Assembly: GCF_052116585.1 (NCBI RefSeq)
Contig: NZ_JBQKKT010000007.1
Coordinates: forward strand, 1 to 64,000
Direction: 5' to 3'
Source of the DNA: Luteococcus sp052116585
Lineage (GTDB): Bacteria > Actinomycetota > Actinomycetes > Propionibacteriales > Propionibacteriaceae
Length of the DNA: 64,000 nt
The position numbers and the translations under genes are program-made. This document shows positions 24,926 through 33,934 of the stretch, piece by piece. Within the stretch, counting starts at the first letter, position 1. Every line of letters begins with the position of its first letter. The notes under the pieces are model-generated. The model saw only the letters and a program-made list of their open reading frames with translations. It was not told where the DNA came from and did no database searches.

Positions 24926-26491
24926 ATGCTTGCCCGCCTGGTCGACCGCTTCAGGCGTCACTTTGCCCAGACGACGCTAGTCGTCTCGCTGGTGGCGCTG
25001 GCTGCGTGGACCCTGGGCACCTTTGCCACCGACTGGCTGGCACCGCTCGACAGGGTCGCGGCCCGCCAGCACCTCACCCCCGGAAGTCCCGCCGCCCAGG
25101 TGTGGGAGGCCATCGCCGTCGTCACCCTGCCGGGGCTGCTCGCCATGCTGATGGTGGCGGTGGCGGCATGGGCCTGGCGGCGTCGCCTGCGCAACCTCTC
25201 CATGGCCTTGCTGCTCTCGGTGAGCCTGGCCTGGGCCTCGGCCAACCTGCTCAAGTTGCTGCTGGGCCGGCCCCGCCCAGACTCCCCCTTCGACGTCATC
25301 ACCGCGCACGGCTCGAGCTACCCCAGCTCCCACGTGACGATGGCGACGACGGTGGCGCTGATGGTGGTGGCCACCACCACGACCACCCGGCAACCGGTGG
25401 ACTCCCGCTACCTGTGGCGTCTGGTGGGCGTGCTCGGCGTGCTCACGATCTCGGCCGACCGGATCGTGATGAATGCGCATTGGCCCACCGACGTGGTGGC
25501 CGGTTTCCTGTTGGGTCTGGTCTGCGCCAGCCTGGCCTGCCTTGCCTGCCGGGTGCACATGCTCCCGCTGCCACCGCGTCACCGCGTCGACGGCCGGCCC
25601 CGCACCTGCGCGGTGATCTGGAATCCGTCCAAGGTGCTCGACCGGGCCAGCTTCCGTCGCACCCTGGAGTACGAGCTGGAAGCGCGTGGTTGGGCGGATG
25701 CCCTGTGGCTCTCGACCCGCCCCGACGATCCCGGTTACGCCATGGCTCGGGAAGCACTGGAGCGCGACGTCGACATGGTGGTGGTGGCCGGCGGTGACGG
25801 CACGGTGCGGGTGGTCTGCTCCGAACTGGCCAACAGTGGCATCCCGGTGGGCATCATCCCGGCGGGAACCGGCAATCTGCTGGCCCGCAACCTGGAGATC
25901 CCGCTGGACGAGGTGGCCGCGGCCCGGGTGGCCTTCAACGGCAAGCCCCGCCCGATCGACCTGGTGCGGGTACGAATCGATGGCGAGCAGAGCACCGAGC
26001 ACTTCGCCGTGATGGCCGGCATCGGCATCGACGCCCGCATCATGCAGAACACCCGCCCCGAACTGAAGAAGATGGTGGGTTCGGCGGCCTACTTCCTGGC
26101 CGCGGCACAGGAACTGTCGGCCGAGCCGATGGACCTCACCTTCCAGGCCGACGACGGCCCCGTGCAGCACCGCCGCGCCATGATGGCCGTGGTGGGCAAT
26201 GTCGGGATGTTGCAGGGCGGCATCCAGCTGCTTCCCAATGCGCGTCCCAACGATGGCCTGCTCGATCTGATCGTTGCCTCTCCCCGCGGTTACGTCGACA
26301 TGGCCACCATGACCGCCCGTTTCCTGGGCCGCCGGGGCACGGTGGACGGCGTGGACCAGGTGCAGGCGCGTCGGGTACGCCTGGAGGTGGCCCAGCAGAT
26401 GCCCTATGAGCTGGACGGTGACAGCGGTGGCCGCACCACGGTCTTCGAGGCCGAGGTGGCGCCCGGCGCCCTGCTGGTGATGCAGCACTGA
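24926..26491 (+). CDS. PAP2 phosphatase - diacylglycerol kinase fusion
   Basis: 521 aa. Residues about 10-215 form a membrane PAP2-type lipid phosphatase with all three signatures: KLLLGRPRP, SYPSSHVT, and SADRIVMNAHWPTD. Residues about 225-521 are a soluble diacylglycerol/sphingosine kinase-like domain with GGDGTVRVV and PAGTGNLLARN. The first half would remove a phosphate from a lipid, the second add one, so the protein may salvage or remodel polyprenyl or diacylglycerol phosphates. The ATG at 24926 is chosen because longer frames overlap serS. It is divergent from serS and convergent with the alcohol dehydrogenase. Confidence 0.88.
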   Translation: MLARLVDRFRRHFAQTTLVVSLVALAAWTLGTFATDWLAPLDRVAARQHLTPGSPAAQVWEAIAVVTLPGLLAMLMVAVAAWAWRRRLRNLSMALLLSVSLAWASANLLKLLLGRPRPDSPFDVITAHGSSYPSSHVTMATTVALMVVATTTTTRQPVDSRYLWRLVGVLGVLTISADRIVMNAHWPTDVVAGFLLGLVCASLACLACRVHMLPLPPRHRVDGRPRTCAVIWNPSKVLDRASFRRTLEYELEARGWADALWLSTRPDDPGYAMAREALERDVDMVVVAGGDGTVRVVCSELANSGIPVGIIPAGTGNLLARNLEIPLDEVAAARVAFNGKPRPIDLVRVRIDGEQSTEHFAVMAGIGIDARIMQNTRPELKKMVGSAAYFLAAAQELSAEPMDLTFQADDGPVQHRRAMMAVVGNVGMLQGGIQLLPNARPNDGLLDLIVASPRGYVDMATMTARFLGRRGTVDGVDQVQARRVRLEVAQQMPYELDGDSGGRTTVFEAEVAPGALLVMQH

Positions 26492-27505
26492 TCAGGGCCG
26501 CAGCAGCACCTTCGTCGCCGTGCGCTCGTCCATGGCCCGGTAGGCCTCGGCCACCTTCTCCAGCGGCAGCTCGTGGTCGAAGACCTTGCCCGGCTGGATC
26601 TTGCGGTCGAGCACCAATTGCAGCAGGTGTTCCAGGTAGTTGCGCACGGGGGCGACGCCACCCTGGACGCCCTGATTCCTCCAGAACATCTGCGTGATGT
26701 CCATGTCTCCGTGAGGAACGCCGACGACGCCCACCATGCCACCAGGGCGCAGGCAGTCGACGGCCTGCTTGCGGGAGTCCTCGGTGCCGACACACTCCAG
26801 CACGCAGTCCGCGCCGATGCCCTCGGTCAGTTCCTGGATCTTCTTCACACCTCCCTCACCTCGTTCGGGGACGATGTCGGTGGCGCCGAACTCCTTTGCG
26901 ATCTTCTGACGGTCTGCATGGCGACTCATGGCAATGACCCGCTCGGCTCCCAGCTCGACGCTGGCGAGCACACCAGACAGGCCAACGGCACCGTCCCCGA
27001 CGACGGCCACGGTCTTGCCCGGGCCGACGCCCGCGCTGACGGCAGCGTGCCAACCGGTGCACATCACGTCGGACAGCGCCAGCAGGTGCGGGATGAGGTC
27101 CTCGTCGGGCTGTCCGGGGGTGGCGATCAGGGTGCCGTCGGCCTGCGGGATGCGGATCTTCTCGGCCTGGCAGCCGTCGTAGCTGCCGCCATTGAGGCAG
27201 TTGGCGTGGGCACCCTTGAGGCAGACCGGGCAGGTGTTGTCGCTGAAGGTGAACCCGCCGACGACGAAGTCGCCGACCTTGACCGCGGTGACCTCCTCAC
27301 CGGTCTGCTCGACGATGCCGACGTACTCATGCCCGACCGGCTCGGGGTCTCCCATTGCAGAGATGCCGCGGTAGCGCCACAGGTCCGAGCCGCACACGCA
27401 GGTGGCGACGGTGCGGATCACGGCGTCGGTGGGCTCGACGATGGTCGGGTCTTCTCGCTCTTCGTACCGCACGTCGTTGGCGGCGTGGAGGACTGCTCCG
27501 TACAT
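26492..27505 (-). CDS. zinc-dependent alcohol dehydrogenase family protein
   Basis: 337 aa, medium-chain dehydrogenase. Catalytic zinc ligands are suggested by CVCGSDLWRYRG (near residue 37) and GHEYVG (near 60). A cysteine cluster CPVCLKGAHANC lies near 92. The Rossmann motif is VVGDGAVG (near 170). It would oxidise an alcohol or reduce an aldehyde or ketone with NAD(P). AAAGAGAG precedes the ATG at 27503-27505. The upstream neighbour on the same strand is a broken SnoaL-like gene, and a divergent LysR regulator lies beyond; the set looks like one regulated unit. Confidence 0.88.
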   Translation of the reverse strand: MYGAVLHAANDVRYEEREDPTIVEPTDAVIRTVATCVCGSDLWRYRGISAMGDPEPVGHEYVGIVEQTGEEVTAVKVGDFVVGGFTFSDNTCPVCLKGAHANCLNGGSYDGCQAEKIRIPQADGTLIATPGQPDEDLIPHLLALSDVMCTGWHAAVSAGVGPGKTVAVVGDGAVGLSGVLASVELGAERVIAMSRHADRQKIAKEFGATDIVPERGEGGVKKIQELTEGIGADCVLECVGTEDSRKQAVDCLRPGGMVGVVGVPHGDMDITQMFWRNQGVQGGVAPVRNYLEHLLQLVLDRKIQPGKVFDHELPLEKVAEAYRAMDERTATKVLLRP

Positions 27506-27542
27506 GCTGTTCTCTCTTTCCCGGACGCAGAGGTCCGCTGCG

Positions 27543-27980
27543 TCAGGCGTGATGGGGGCGGGTCTCGGTCATCAGGAAGTGCTGCTCACGGTGGGCGATC
27601 AGCCACTGTCCGTCGCGCTCCACCAGGGTGTCGGTGTAGCGGATGTAGTTGTCGGAGACCACGTCCCCGTCCTCTCCGGCGCTGATCAGGGCGGCGCGGC
27701 AGTAGTGGACATCGGTCGCGGTGCCGTCACCGTTGAGGGTGATCACCTGCTGACCATTGAGGTGGTGCGAGGCCTTGACGTTCGTGGTGAAGGCCGAGAA
27801 CTGACGGGTGAGTTCCTCGACGCCGTGGATGTCCATGGCGCGCTGGCCGCCCATGTACACCTCCACGTGCACGTCCGGGGTGAAGAAGGTGGACTAGGCG
27901 GCAACATCGCACTCCAGGTTGGCGAAACCGTCAATCACTTCGGCGATCGCCTGCTTGGCTTCAAGTTCTGCGAGGGACAC
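27543..27980 (-). pseudogene. SnoaL-like/NTF2-fold protein interrupted by an in-frame amber codon
   Basis: A continuous 145-residue reading frame of the SnoaL-like nuclear-transport-factor-2 family is broken only by TAG at 27894-27896 (codon 29). Before it reads VSLAELEAKQAIAEVIDGF, after it FFTPDVHVEVYMGG and on to a normal C-terminus. The GTG start at 27978-27980 has AGGAG at good distance. A C-to-T change of a Gln codon would explain the lesion. Such small alpha+beta barrels often act as isomerases, cyclases or accessory proteins to oxidoreductases. It could be a true pseudogene, a read-through gene or a base-call error. Restart at an internal GTG (27872) would give only 109 aa. Confidence 0.8.
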
Positions 27981-28048
27981 GGTGGATCTCCTGTGTGGCA
28001 TGGGTTCGAGACCTTCTCGATGTCTTCGAAGATAGTTTTCCTCAAGAG

Positions 28049-28066
28049 CATTCTTGATCGAGAATG
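28049..28066. promoter_or_regulatory. 18-bp dyad, likely LysR-type operator
   Basis: CATTCTTGATCGAGAATG is palindromic except at one symmetric pair of positions. It lies between the divergent SnoaL-like gene (start 27980) and the lysR-type gene (start 28107), the usual place for a LysR recognition site of the T-N11-A class. Confidence 0.6.
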
Positions 28067-28106
28067 ACAATTGCCAATAAAGGTCTTTTATGACATGGGG
28101 TGAACC

Positions 28107-29005
28107 GTGAACACGAAGCAGATGGACTGCACGCTGGAACTGGCCTCGACGCTGCACTTCGGGCACGCTGCCACCAATCTGTTCATGAGCCAGCCGGCTC
28201 TGAGCTACCAGATCAAGACACTGGAGAAGGAACTGGGATTCACCCTCTTCGAGCGCAGTGGCCGCGGGGCGGCTCTCACCCCGGCGGGTTCTCAGTTCTG
28301 CCTGAGCCTTCGCTCGATCCGGGCCGACCTGCAGCAGGCCGTCGAACAGGGACAGAATGTGAGCAGTCGCTTTCGAGACTCGGTGCGCGTCGGGCTGCCC
28401 TACCGCTCGGCGTTGCCCCAGCTCCCCCGGGTCATGGCGAGGCTGGCCGAGCGGCACCCGGACACCTCGGTCACGCCAGTCTTTGGCCAGACGCTGCAAC
28501 CCGAGGCGCTGGCCCGGGGAGAGCTCGACGTGCTCTTCGCCATGGGGGATGACGTGTGCCGCAGCGCCCACGTCAGGACACACCCCCTACGTCCCAGCCG
28601 AATCCTCCTCATCACCCGACCCAGCGATGCCCTGGCTCGCAAGGACATCGTTCTGCCTGCCGACCTGCGAGCCCGCACGCTGATGGTGGGTGGAGGGTCT
28701 CCCCCACCTTGCGCGCCGTCCAGCGACGCCTGGTCGAGACATTGGGGATCGACCACTTCAACAGCAACGACCACGACACCACGCTGGTCAACGTCGCCGC
28801 GGGCAGGGGTGTGTGTCTGGCTCCCGACTTCCTCGACGACCACACTGGCGCCTTTGCCTGGACCCCCTTCGACTGCCCGGAGACCGTGGACATCGTGCTG
28901 TGCACCCGACGGGAGGAGCGACGCCCGGCCGTGGTGGAGCTGGTGGAGATGCTGCTGGCGGGCCAGTCCGCATCCGATCGCAGTGCATCAAGTCCTGCTC
29001 GCTAA
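28107..29005 (+). pseudogene. LysR-family regulator with frameshift
   Basis: The N-terminal part is a normal LysR HTH (HFGHAATNLFMSQPALSYQI, then LTPAGSQF) followed by the effector domain up to LMVGGGSP near residue 200. There the frame fails. From 28703 the +2 frame resumes the protein (TLRAVQRRLVETLG, GRGVCLAPDFLDDHTGAF) to a stop at 29003-29005, for a combined length of about 300 aa, typical of the family. The shift maps to the C run at 28701-28705, which is one base short. It is divergent from the SnoaL-like and ADH genes it presumably controlled. Real decay or a homopolymer sequencing error are both possible. Confidence 0.8.
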
Positions 29006-29020
29006 ACTCCTTAGGAGCCG

Positions 29021-30223
29021 TCAGGCGGCGGACGGGTTGCGGGCCCACAGCCACGTGATGACGGCGGCGACGGCAGACATCGCGACGAAGCCGGTCATCA
29101 CCTGCGGCAGCGTGAACAACCGGGTCAGTTGGCCGATCACCAGGTTGGGCACCATCGCGCCCAGATAGCAGGTCACATAGATCGCGGCCAGCACACCCGC
29201 CCGCTCCGACGGGGCCGTGCCCTGCAACAGGCCACGGATGCCCGAGGTGACGGTGAGCCCCTGCGAACAGCCGGCCAAGGCGCCGAAGAGCAGGAAGCCG
29301 ACCATCGCACCACCGGAGAGGCTGGCCCACAGGCCCACCGCCCCGATCAGGAAGCCGGTGATGCCGATCCGCTGCGCCGTCGCCGGCAGGAAGCGGCCGC
29401 CAAGGCGAGCCCCAAGGATGCCGGGAACCATGAAGGAGCTGAAGACCAGAGCCATGCCCAGGGCCTTGTCGGTGTGCAGGTAGTCCTTGGTGATGCTGGG
29501 GCCCAGCGACTGGTAGGCGGCGCCCAGCGCCCACGTCGACATGAAGGTCGTCGCCGCCACCGGCATCAGGCGACGCACGTGGGGTGGCAGCGCCAACCTG
29601 GGCCGGAGCGAGGCCAGCACCCCGGGCGTGCGGGGATGGGTCTCGGGAGCCAGCAGCACCAGCACCAGGCTGACCCCCAGCAGGACGATCACGGCGAAGT
29701 AGACGGTGGTACGTGGCGCGGGCCCCAGGTCCACCAGCGCCCCCGACCCGAAGGCTCCCAGCGTCATCCCCACATTGGAACTCTGGGAGGTGATCAGCGT
29801 CGCCAGCCACGGGGGCCTCTCCGGGGCGGCGTCCACGACGTAGGCCATGACCGCGCTGGAGGCCAGACCACTGCCAACCCCCATCAGGAATCGGCCCAGC
29901 ACCAGTGGCGCCACCGAGTCCACCCGCAGCAGCACCACGCACCCGGCCATCACCACGAGGAGGGTGGCGATGGTCAGTGGCCGTCGTCCCAGATGGGTGG
30001 ACAACCGCCCCAGGAAGAGAAGCGCCGCGATGGTGCCCAGGAAGTAGAGCCCGACGGCCAGCGAGAGGTCGGCGGTGGTGACCCCGTTCTCCGCCCGGTA
30101 GGTGTTGTACAGCGGCAGGGGCGCGGCAGCGGCAACGAAGGAGGTCACGAGGGCCAACGTCGCGGCCACGAAGGCCAGGCCCTGCGGGCGCTGGTGCCGG
30201 GCTCCGGCGACTTGCTGCCCCAT
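29021..30223 (-). CDS. MFS transporter, 12-TM
   Basis: 400 aa with about twelve hydrophobic segments. The loop 2-3 motif is FLGRLSTHLGRRPLT near residue 72; a GRFLMGVGSG stretch follows, as in DHA1-type efflux proteins. The ATG at 30221-30223 is preceded by GGGAGGGAGG; a longer frame from 30295 is less likely. It is convergent with the lysR-type pseudogene (15 bp apart) and divergent from the bgl operon. The substrate is unknown; association with the neighbouring LysR/ADH unit is possible but unproven. Confidence 0.83.
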   Translation of the reverse strand: MGQQVAGARHQRPQGLAFVAATLALVTSFVAAAAPLPLYNTYRAENGVTTADLSLAVGLYFLGTIAALLFLGRLSTHLGRRPLTIATLLVVMAGCVVLLRVDSVAPLVLGRFLMGVGSGLASSAVMAYVVDAAPERPPWLATLITSQSSNVGMTLGAFGSGALVDLGPAPRTTVYFAVIVLLGVSLVLVLLAPETHPRTPGVLASLRPRLALPPHVRRLMPVAATTFMSTWALGAAYQSLGPSITKDYLHTDKALGMALVFSSFMVPGILGARLGGRFLPATAQRIGITGFLIGAVGLWASLSGGAMVGFLLFGALAGCSQGLTVTSGIRGLLQGTAPSERAGVLAAIYVTCYLGAMVPNLVIGQLTRLFTLPQVMTGFVAMSAVAAVITWLWARNPSAA

Positions 30224-30393
30224 CCGGCCCCTCCCTCCCACGACACAGCCTGCCCCAGTATCGCCGGAGCGCGAGGCCCACTCAATCGTGTCCAAGTCGT
30301 AGCCGGACGGTCTTCCTCTCGTTGAGCAGACCCCCCTTCACAAGCGACTGACCGCATGATCTAATGTAGTCATCGTCCTCACGAGGACACCCA

Positions 30394-30425
30394 GGATTGT
30401 TACCCGGCCACGGTCGGGGCAAGAC
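30394..30425 (+). promoter_or_regulatory. RAT site (ribonucleic antiterminator) for LicT/BglG
   Basis: The leader contains GGATTGTTAC, then a GC loop and GGGCAAGACC, the two halves of the RAT consensus recognised by the CAT domain of LicT/SacY/BglG proteins. Its 3' half overlaps the first bases of the following terminator stem, so the two structures are mutually exclusive. The matching antiterminator gene is in the same operon (33935-34810). Confidence 0.85.
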
Positions 30426-30458
30426 CCGGAACGCATCAGTGCGTTCTGGGTCTTTTTT
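30421..30458 (+). terminator. leader terminator of the bgl operon
   Basis: GACCCGGAACGCA (30423-30435) pairs with TGCGTTCTGGGTC (30440-30452), with one G-U pair and loop TCAG, followed by six T. It is the classical intrinsic terminator that a LicT-stabilised RAT would prevent. A second small hairpin, CCGGCCA/TGGCCGG, lies at 30464-30480 just before the ribosome site. Confidence 0.88.
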
Positions 30459-30502
30459 GTTTTCCGGCCATAGTGGCCGGCATCAGGAAAGGAAGTCCGG
30501 CA

Positions 30503-32386
30503 ATGGCGTCGGTTGATTACAGGAAGACGGCGGAGGAGATCCTCGCCAAGGTGGGCGGTGAGGCGAATGTCTCCGGCCTCACGCACTGCGCAACCCGGTT
30601 GCGACTCAAGCTGCGCGACGAGTCGAAGGCGGACACCGCCGCGGTGGAGCGGATCCCCGGTGTCATCACCGTGATGAAGGCCGGCGGCCAGTACCAGGTG
30701 GTGATCGGCAACAACGTGCCCAAGGTCTACGCCGCACTCGGCGAGATCTCCAAGCTCACCGGCGACACCGCCTCCGACGAGGACACCGGCCCCAAGGGCA
30801 GCCTGCTCAACCAGTTCATCCAGCTGATCAGTTCCATCTTCCTGCCGGTGCTGTGGCCACTGTCCGGCGCCGGCCTGTTCAAGGCCTTCCTGGCCGCCGC
30901 CACCACCTTCAAGTGGATCAGCACATCCAGCACCACCTACGCCATCCTGAACGCGTCGGCCGACGCACTGTTCAACTTCCTGCCGATCTTCCTGGCAGTC
31001 ACCGCCGCCAAGCGCTTCAAGGCCAACCAGTTCACCGCCATGGCGATCGCCGGCGCGCTGGTCTACCCGACGATCATCGCGCTCAACGTGCCGGGGCAGA
31101 AGGTCGAGTTCTTCGGCATCCCGGTGGTGATGATGAGCTATGTCAGCTCCGTGCTGCCCATCGTGATCGGCGTGTGGCTGCAGAGCTACCTGGAGCGTGG
31201 CCTCAACAAGGTGCTGCCGGACTGGCTGCGCAACTTCATGACCCCGCTGCTCGCGATCGCCATCATGGTCCCGCTGATCCTCATCACCGTCGGCCCGGTG
31301 ACCACCATCGCGGCCCAGGGCGTCAGCTCCGGCGTCAACTGGCTCTTCGCCACCGCCCCGTGGGCGGCCGGCGCCGTGATGGGCGGCCTGTGGCAGGTCT
31401 TCGTGCTCTTCGGCCTGCACTGGGGCCTGGTGCCGATCATGCTCAACGATCTCTCCACCCAGGGCTACACCCTGCTCGGCGGCCCGATCCCGCCCGCCGT
31501 GCTCGCCCAGGCCGCCGCCGCGCTGGCCGTGGCCCTGCGCACCCGCAGCGCCAAGCGTCGTGACATCGCCACCGCCGGTTCGCTGTCGGGCTTCGTCGCC
31601 GGCGTCACCGAGCCCGTCATCTACGGCGTGAACCTGCCGCTGAAGCTCCCCTTCTACGCCGGCATCGCCGGCGGTGCGGTGGGCGGCACAATCGCCGCCC
31701 TGGGTGGCAGTGCCAACAACCAGTTCGTCTTCCCCAGCCTGCTGGGCCTGCCCGCCTACATGCAGCACGGGAGCTTCGTCATGCAGCTGATCGGTTGTGC
31801 CGTCGCCGTGGGCATCGCCTTCGCAGTCACCTTCGTCGCCATGGACCGTGAACAGGCCGACGAGGTCGCCGACGTACTGCCAGATCCCGTCGTCGACGAC
31901 GCCGATGCCACCCCCGCTCCCCTGACCGGCAGGGCCATCACCCTGGGCTCCCCCGTCGAGGGGGAGCTGGTGGCCCTGGCCGATGTCCCGGACAAGGTCT
32001 TCGCGTCGGGCGCCATGGGCTCCGGCTTCGGCGTGCAGCCTGCCAATGGCACCATTGTCGCTCCCTGCGACGGCACCATCATCGTCGCCACCAGGACCGG
32101 GCATGCCTACGGCCTGAAGTCCACAGACGGCGTCGAGGTGCTGGTCCACGTCGGCATCGACACCGTCCAGATGCAGGGCGACGGCTTCGAGACCTTGGTG
32201 AGCAAGGGCGACGTCGTCACCAAGGGCCAGCCGCTGTGCCGGGTGGACCTGGACCAGGTCGCCGCTGCCGGCTATGACCCCACCACGATCGTGGTGGTCA
32301 CCAACACCACCAAGCTGTCCGAGGTGACGCCCGGGGCCGCCGGCCACGTCGCCGCCGGTGCCGACGCGTGCGTCGTCGTCGCCTGA
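30503..32386 (+). CDS. bglF: beta-glucoside-specific PTS transporter, EIIBCA
   Basis: 627 aa, domain order B-C-A. It imports and phosphorylates aryl-beta-glucosides or cellobiose-type sugars using phosphoryl groups from HPr. The EIIB phosphocysteine is Cys29 in GLTHCATRLR. The membrane EIIC domain spans about residues 100-450 and includes the sugar-site segment VTEPVIYGVNLPLK. The EIIA domain (about 480-627) has SPVEGELVALADVPD and the phosphorylated His549 in VLVHVGIDTVQ. The ATG at 30503 follows AGGAAAGGAAG. It is the first gene of the bgl operon, behind a RAT/terminator leader. Confidence 0.95.
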   Translation: MASVDYRKTAEEILAKVGGEANVSGLTHCATRLRLKLRDESKADTAAVERIPGVITVMKAGGQYQVVIGNNVPKVYAALGEISKLTGDTASDEDTGPKGSLLNQFIQLISSIFLPVLWPLSGAGLFKAFLAAATTFKWISTSSTTYAILNASADALFNFLPIFLAVTAAKRFKANQFTAMAIAGALVYPTIIALNVPGQKVEFFGIPVVMMSYVSSVLPIVIGVWLQSYLERGLNKVLPDWLRNFMTPLLAIAIMVPLILITVGPVTTIAAQGVSSGVNWLFATAPWAAGAVMGGLWQVFVLFGLHWGLVPIMLNDLSTQGYTLLGGPIPPAVLAQAAAALAVALRTRSAKRRDIATAGSLSGFVAGVTEPVIYGVNLPLKLPFYAGIAGGAVGGTIAALGGSANNQFVFPSLLGLPAYMQHGSFVMQLIGCAVAVGIAFAVTFVAMDREQADEVADVLPDPVVDDADATPAPLTGRAITLGSPVEGELVALADVPDKVFASGAMGSGFGVQPANGTIVAPCDGTIIVATRTGHAYGLKSTDGVEVLVHVGIDTVQMQGDGFETLVSKGDVVTKGQPLCRVDLDQVAAAGYDPTTIVVVTNTTKLSEVTPGAAGHVAAGADACVVVA

Positions 32387-32414
32387 GACCCCAACCCAGA
32401 AGGAGAATCACGAC

Positions 32415-33824
32415 ATGAGCGAACTGACATTCCCCGAAGGCTTCCTGTGGGGCGGCGCGCTGGCCGCCAACCAGTACGAGGGCGGCCACGACGCCGACGG
32501 CAAGGGCCTGAGCATCCAGGACGTGATGCCCAAGGGCATCATGGCGCCGCCCACCGAGGAACCGACGCCGGACAACCTCAAGCTGGAGGGCATCGACTTC
32601 TACCACCGCTACGCCGACGACATCGCCCTGTTCGCGGAGATGGGCTTCAAGGTCTTCCGCTTTTCGATCGGCTGGAGCCGCATCTTCCCCCAGGGCGATG
32701 AGGACACCCCCAACGAGGCGGGCCTGGCCTTCTACGACCGGGTGATCGACGAGTGCGAGAAGCACGGCATCGAACCGCTGGTCACCCTGAGCCACTACGA
32801 GACGCCGCTGCACCTGGCCAAGACCTACGACGGCTGGGTGGACCGCCGCTTGATCGGCTTCTACGAGAACTTCGCCCGCACCTGCTTCGAGCGCTACGGC
32901 AAGCGGGTGAAGTACTGGCTGACCTTCAACGAGATCAACTCGGTGCTGCACGCGCCGCTGATGTCCGGCGGCATCTGGACGCCCAAGGAGCAACTCTCCC
33001 AGCAGCAGCTGTACCAGGCCATCCACCATGAGCTGGTGGCCTCCGCGGCCGCCACCCGGATTGCCCACGAGCTCAACCCCGAGCTGCAGGTGGGCTGCAT
33101 GATCCTGTCCATGCCCGCCTACCCGCTCACCCCGGCCCCGGCCGACGTGCTGGCCGGCAAGCTGCTCGAGCGCGACAACTACGCCTTCGGCGACGTGCAC
33201 TGCCGCGGCGCCTACCCCGGCTACTTCCTGCGCAAGCTGGCCGAACTGGGCGTCGAGCTGGAGATCACCGACTCCGACCGCGAGACACTCAGGCACACCG
33301 TCGACTTCGTCAGTTTCAGCTACTACGTCAGTGTCTGTGCGTCGGCCGACCCGAGCATCGAGAAGGGCACCGGCAACATCTTCGCCGGGGTCCCGAACCC
33401 GACGCTGCCCGCCTCCGAATGGGGCTGGCAGATTGATCCCGTCGGGCTGCGCCTGGTGCTCAACGACTACTGGGACCGCTGGCAGAAGCCGCTGTTCATC
33501 GTCGAGAACGGCCTGGGCGCCAAGGACGAGCTCGTCGAGGTGGACGGTGTGAAGACCGTCGAGGACGACTACCGGATCCAGTACCTCAACGACCACCTGG
33601 TGCAGGTGCGCGAGGCCATCGCCGACGGCGTGAACCTGCTGGGCTACACGTGGTGGGGGCCGATCGACGTGGTCAGTGCCTCGACGGCGCAGCTGAGCAA
33701 GCGCTACGGCTTCATCTACGTCGACCGCAATGACGACGGCACCGGAACGCTGGAGCGCTACAAGAAGAAGTCCTTCGACTTCTACCGCGAGGTCATCGCC
33801 ACCAATGGTGGAAGCCTGCGCTGA
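32415..33824 (+). CDS. bglA: 6-phospho-beta-glucosidase (GH1)
   Basis: 469 aa. It cleaves the phosphorylated glucoside delivered by the PTS to glucose 6-phosphate and aglycone or glucose. GH1 landmarks: N-terminal FPEGFLWGGALAANQYEGG, acid/base Glu173 in TFNEINSV, nucleophile Glu364 in FIVENGLG. The C-terminal SKRYGFIYVDRND segment (near 430) has the Ser-Lys-x-Tyr pattern that binds the 6-phosphate, which separates it from plain beta-glucosidases. The ATG at 32415 has GAAGGAGA upstream, 28 bp past bglF. Confidence 0.95.
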   Translation: MSELTFPEGFLWGGALAANQYEGGHDADGKGLSIQDVMPKGIMAPPTEEPTPDNLKLEGIDFYHRYADDIALFAEMGFKVFRFSIGWSRIFPQGDEDTPNEAGLAFYDRVIDECEKHGIEPLVTLSHYETPLHLAKTYDGWVDRRLIGFYENFARTCFERYGKRVKYWLTFNEINSVLHAPLMSGGIWTPKEQLSQQQLYQAIHHELVASAAATRIAHELNPELQVGCMILSMPAYPLTPAPADVLAGKLLERDNYAFGDVHCRGAYPGYFLRKLAELGVELEITDSDRETLRHTVDFVSFSYYVSVCASADPSIEKGTGNIFAGVPNPTLPASEWGWQIDPVGLRLVLNDYWDRWQKPLFIVENGLGAKDELVEVDGVKTVEDDYRIQYLNDHLVQVREAIADGVNLLGYTWWGPIDVVSASTAQLSKRYGFIYVDRNDDGTGTLERYKKKSFDFYREVIATNGGSLR

Positions 33825-33847
33825 CCAGGCCTGGTCTGGTCGAGGGT

Positions 33848-33877
33848 CGGGCCCGCCGGGAGCACGCGGCGGGCCCG
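33848..33877 (+). terminator. GC hairpin between bglA and antiterminator gene
   Basis: A perfect 11-bp stem CGGGCCCGCCG/CGGCGGGCCCG with 8-nt loop sits in the 110-bp gap after bglA. There is no T run, so it may attenuate transcription or stabilise the upstream mRNA, lowering expression of the downstream regulator. Confidence 0.55.
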
Positions 33878-33934
33878 GCCCTGACCACCGGCCCGGACCA
33901 AGTCCGGACCCGAGCGATGTGAGGAGGTGGGGCG

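Noticed and set aside
30338..32347. 669-codon open frame antisense to bglF
   Set aside because: Composition (Gly, His, Gln, Asp runs) is that of a shadow frame, and bglF on the other strand is certain.
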